Shown: one piece after another, positions 40,635 through 42,388 of the stretch | Layout: every line of letters begins with the position of its first letter | How positions within the stretch are numbered: position 1 is the first letter of the stretch | Assembly (NCBI RefSeq): GCF_000225525.1 | Contig: NZ_AGBF01000046.1 | Location: 1 to 42,388 of the forward strand | Direction of reading: 5' to 3' | DNA from: Streptomyces zinciresistens K42 | Lineage (GTDB): Bacteria; Actinomycetota; Actinomycetes; Streptomycetales; Streptomycetaceae | Length of the DNA: 42,388 bases | Translations under genes and position numbers: made by a program | The notes under the pieces: model-generated | What the model saw: the letters and a program-made list of their open reading frames with translations, nothing else | Told to the model about the DNA's origin: nothing | Databases searched by the model: none

Positions 40635-42218
40635 ATGACCGTTTTGGATGAGGCACCGGGCGAGCCGATCGACGCACGCGGGCGGACCGCCGAGCTGCGC
40701 GAGATCCGCGCGCGGGCGCTGGCCGGCCCGAGCGAGAAGGCGACCGCGGCGCAGCACGCCAAGGGCAAGCTGACCGCCCGGGAGCGGATCGAGCTGCTGC
40801 TGGACCCGGGTTCCTTCCGGGAGGTCGAGCAGTTGCGGCGGCACCGGGCCCAGGGCTTCGGTCTGGAGGCCAAGAACCCGTACACCGACGGTGTCGTCAC
40901 CGGCTGGGGCACGGTGGAGGGCCGTACGGTCTTCGTCTACGCCCATGACTTCCGCATCTTCGGCGGCGCGCTGGGCGAGGCCCACGCCACCAAGATCCAC
41001 AAGATCATGGACATGGCCATCGCGGCGGGTGCCCCGCTGGTCTCGCTGAACGACGGCGCCGGCGCCCGCATCCAGGAGGGCGTCTCGGCCCTCGCCGGCT
41101 ACGGCGGCATCTTCCAGCGCAACACCCGGGCCAGCGGCGTCATCCCGCAGATCTCGGTCATGCTCGGCCCGTGCGCGGGCGGCGCGGCCTACAGCCCCGC
41201 CCTCACGGACTTCGTCTTCATGGTCCGCGAGACCTCGCAGATGTTCATCACCGGCCCCGACGTGGTCAAGGCGGTGACGGGCGAGGAGATCACCCAGAAC
41301 GGCCTCGGCGGCGCCGACGTGCACGCCGAGACCTCCGGTGTCTGCCACTTCGCGTACGACGACGAGGAGACGTGCATCGCCGAGGTGCGCTACCTGCTCT
41401 CGCTCCTGCCGCAGAACAACCGGGAGAACCCGCCCCGGGTGGAGCCCTCGGACGCCCCCGACCGCCGCGGCGAGGTGCTCCTCGACCTGGTCCCGGCGGA
41501 CGGCAACCGGCCGTACGACATGACCAAGGTCATCGAGGAGATCGTCGACGACGGCGAGTACCTGGAGGTCCACGAGCGCTGGGCGCGGAACATCATCTGC
41601 GCGCTGGCCCGCCTGGACGGCCAGGTCGTCGGCATCGTCGCCAACCAGCCGCAGTCGCTCGCCGGGGTGCTGGACATCGAGGCGTCCGAGAAGGCCGCCC
41701 GCTTCGTGCAGATGTGCGATGCCTTCAACATCCCGATCATCACGTTCCTCGACGTGCCGGGCTTCCTCCCCGGCGTCGACCAGGAGCACGGCGGCATCAT
41801 CCGCCACGGCGCCAAGCTCCTGTACGCCTACTGCAACGCCACGGTGCCGCGGATCTCGCTGATCCTGCGCAAGGCGTACGGCGGCGCGTACATCGTCATG
41901 GACAGCCAGTCCATCGGCGCCGACCTCACCTACGCCTGGCCGACCAACGAGATCGCCGTGATGGGCGCCGAGGGCGCGGCCAACGTCATCTTCCGCCGTC
42001 AGATCGCCGACGCCGAGGACCCCGAGGCCATGCGGGCGCGCATGGTCAAGGAGTACAAGTCCGAGCTGATGCACCCGTACTACGCGGCCGAGCGCGGTCT
42101 CGTGGACGACGTCATCGACCCCGCGGAGACCCGCGAGGTCCTGGTGAGGTCCCTGGCGATGCTGCACACGAAGCACGCGGACCTGCCGTCCCGCAAGCAC
42201 GGCAACCCCCCGCAGTAA
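40635..42218 (+). CDS. accB: Acyl-CoA carboxylase beta (carboxyltransferase) subunit
   Basis: This 527-residue carboxyltransferase moves CO2 from biotin to acetyl-, propionyl- or butyryl-CoA, giving malonyl- and methylmalonyl-CoA for fatty acids and polyketides. The N-terminus KGKLTARERIELLLDPGSF, the acyl-CoA site (VSLNDGAGARIQEGVSALAGYG, GPCAGGAAYSPALTDF) and the biotin site (DVPGFLPGVDQEHGGIIRHGAKLLYAY) are present. Residue I420 in GGAYIVMDSQSIGADL corresponds to position 422, where Streptomyces AccB has Ile and PccB has Asp; Ile is associated with acceptance of acetyl-CoA. This supports AccB rather than PccB. accE follows after 46 bases. The start has no Shine-Dalgarno sequence. Confidence 0.95.
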   Translation: MTVLDEAPGEPIDARGRTAELREIRARALAGPSEKATAAQHAKGKLTARERIELLLDPGSFREVEQLRRHRAQGFGLEAKNPYTDGVVTGWGTVEGRTVFVYAHDFRIFGGALGEAHATKIHKIMDMAIAAGAPLVSLNDGAGARIQEGVSALAGYGGIFQRNTRASGVIPQISVMLGPCAGGAAYSPALTDFVFMVRETSQMFITGPDVVKAVTGEEITQNGLGGADVHAETSGVCHFAYDDEETCIAEVRYLLSLLPQNNRENPPRVEPSDAPDRRGEVLLDLVPADGNRPYDMTKVIEEIVDDGEYLEVHERWARNIICALARLDGQVVGIVANQPQSLAGVLDIEASEKAARFVQMCDAFNIPIITFLDVPGFLPGVDQEHGGIIRHGAKLLYAYCNATVPRISLILRKAYGGAYIVMDSQSIGADLTYAWPTNEIAVMGAEGAANVIFRRQIADAEDPEAMRARMVKEYKSELMHPYYAAERGLVDDVIDPAETREVLVRSLAMLHTKHADLPSRKHGNPPQ

Positions 42219-42264
42219 CCCGCCCGTACCGCTGCGGAAACCTCATCCACGGAGACTGACACCC

Positions 42265-42388
42265 ATGAACCTCCCTGACATCCGCGTCGAGAAGGGCCAC
42301 GCCGGTCCCGAGGAGGTCGCGGCCATCACCGCGATCCTGCTGGCCCGCGCCGCCGCGCGGCCGGCCGCCGCCCCGGCCCGCCGCGGCC
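42265..42388 (+). CDS. accE: Acyl-CoA carboxylase epsilon subunit (partial, cut by window end)
   Basis: The first 41 residues of a small protein are present: MNLPDIRVEKGHAGPEEVAA and then ITAILLARAAARPAAAPARRG. The IRVEKGHAGPEEVAAITAIL segment and the Ala/Pro/Arg-rich continuation are typical of the actinobacterial AccE/PccE epsilon subunit, which binds and stimulates the beta subunit. GGAGA lies nine bases before ATG 42265. It directly follows accB and is surely its operon partner. The C-terminus lies beyond the window. Confidence 0.85.
   Translation, partial: MNLPDIRVEKGHAGPEEVAAITAILLARAAARPAAAPARRG

Overview
The window reads as Streptomyces chromosome. G+C is very high, third codon positions are almost all G or C, GTG starts are common, genes are densely packed, and most genes end in long GC-rich hairpins. 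The order of the genes (GGDEF/EAL protein, ilvB-ilvN-ilvC, serA, proline catabolism, leuB, ilvE, urease-like genes, cimA, then accB-accE) matches what I remember of the conserved core of Streptomyces chromosomes. I could not check this synteny by search. No rRNA, tRNA, insertion sequence, prophage or CRISPR array was seen.

Layout. 1-6.6 kb: a large LuxR-type ATP-binding regulator, a 68-residue DUF6191-like protein, a PQQ-dependent sugar dehydrogenase lipoprotein, an aldo/keto reductase, and a divergent D-2-hydroxyacid dehydrogenase. 7-10.1 kb: a polytopic PAS-GGDEF-EAL protein with an intact cyclase motif and I-site but a degenerate EAL domain. 10.1-15.8 kb: ilvB, ilvN, ilvC and serA, preceded by a leader peptide (codons for Ile-Leu-Val-Leu) and a U-tailed attenuator. 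15.9-19.9 kb: a PucR-type regulator divergent from proline dehydrogenase and pyrroline-5-carboxylate dehydrogenase. 20-23.5 kb: two small proteins, leuB and ilvE. 23.5-29.2 kb: an NCS1 permease divergent from a four-gene operon of urease gamma-beta fusion, urease alpha, agmatine-deiminase-like protein and TetR regulator. 29.3-31.2 kb: cimA, with its own Ile-Ile leader peptide and attenuator. 31.4-40.5 kb: mostly secreted proteins (GH3 beta-glucosidase, a glycine-rich membrane-anchored protein, a trypsin, a PL8 polysaccharide lyase) plus a YceI protein. 40.6-42.4 kb: the acyl-CoA carboxylase beta subunit accB and the start of accE.

How the genes work together. Six genes (ilvB, ilvN, ilvC, leuB, ilvE, cimA) serve branched-chain amino acid synthesis, and cimA gives a pyruvate/citramalate route to 2-oxobutyrate for isoleucine. 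The ilvB and cimA leaders each pair a short peptide rich in rare branched-chain codons with a U-tailed terminator, so both probably respond to charged-tRNA supply. The proline pair makes glutamate, the amino donor used by IlvE.

The most unusual unit is the permease/urease-like/deiminase/TetR cluster. The urease alpha subunit keeps every nickel ligand and the carbamylated lysine, but the active-site flap cysteine is valine, no nickel chaperones are present, and a guanidine deiminase is translated just downstream. This suggests import of a guanidino or ureido compound that is deiminated and then hydrolysed. That function is inference.
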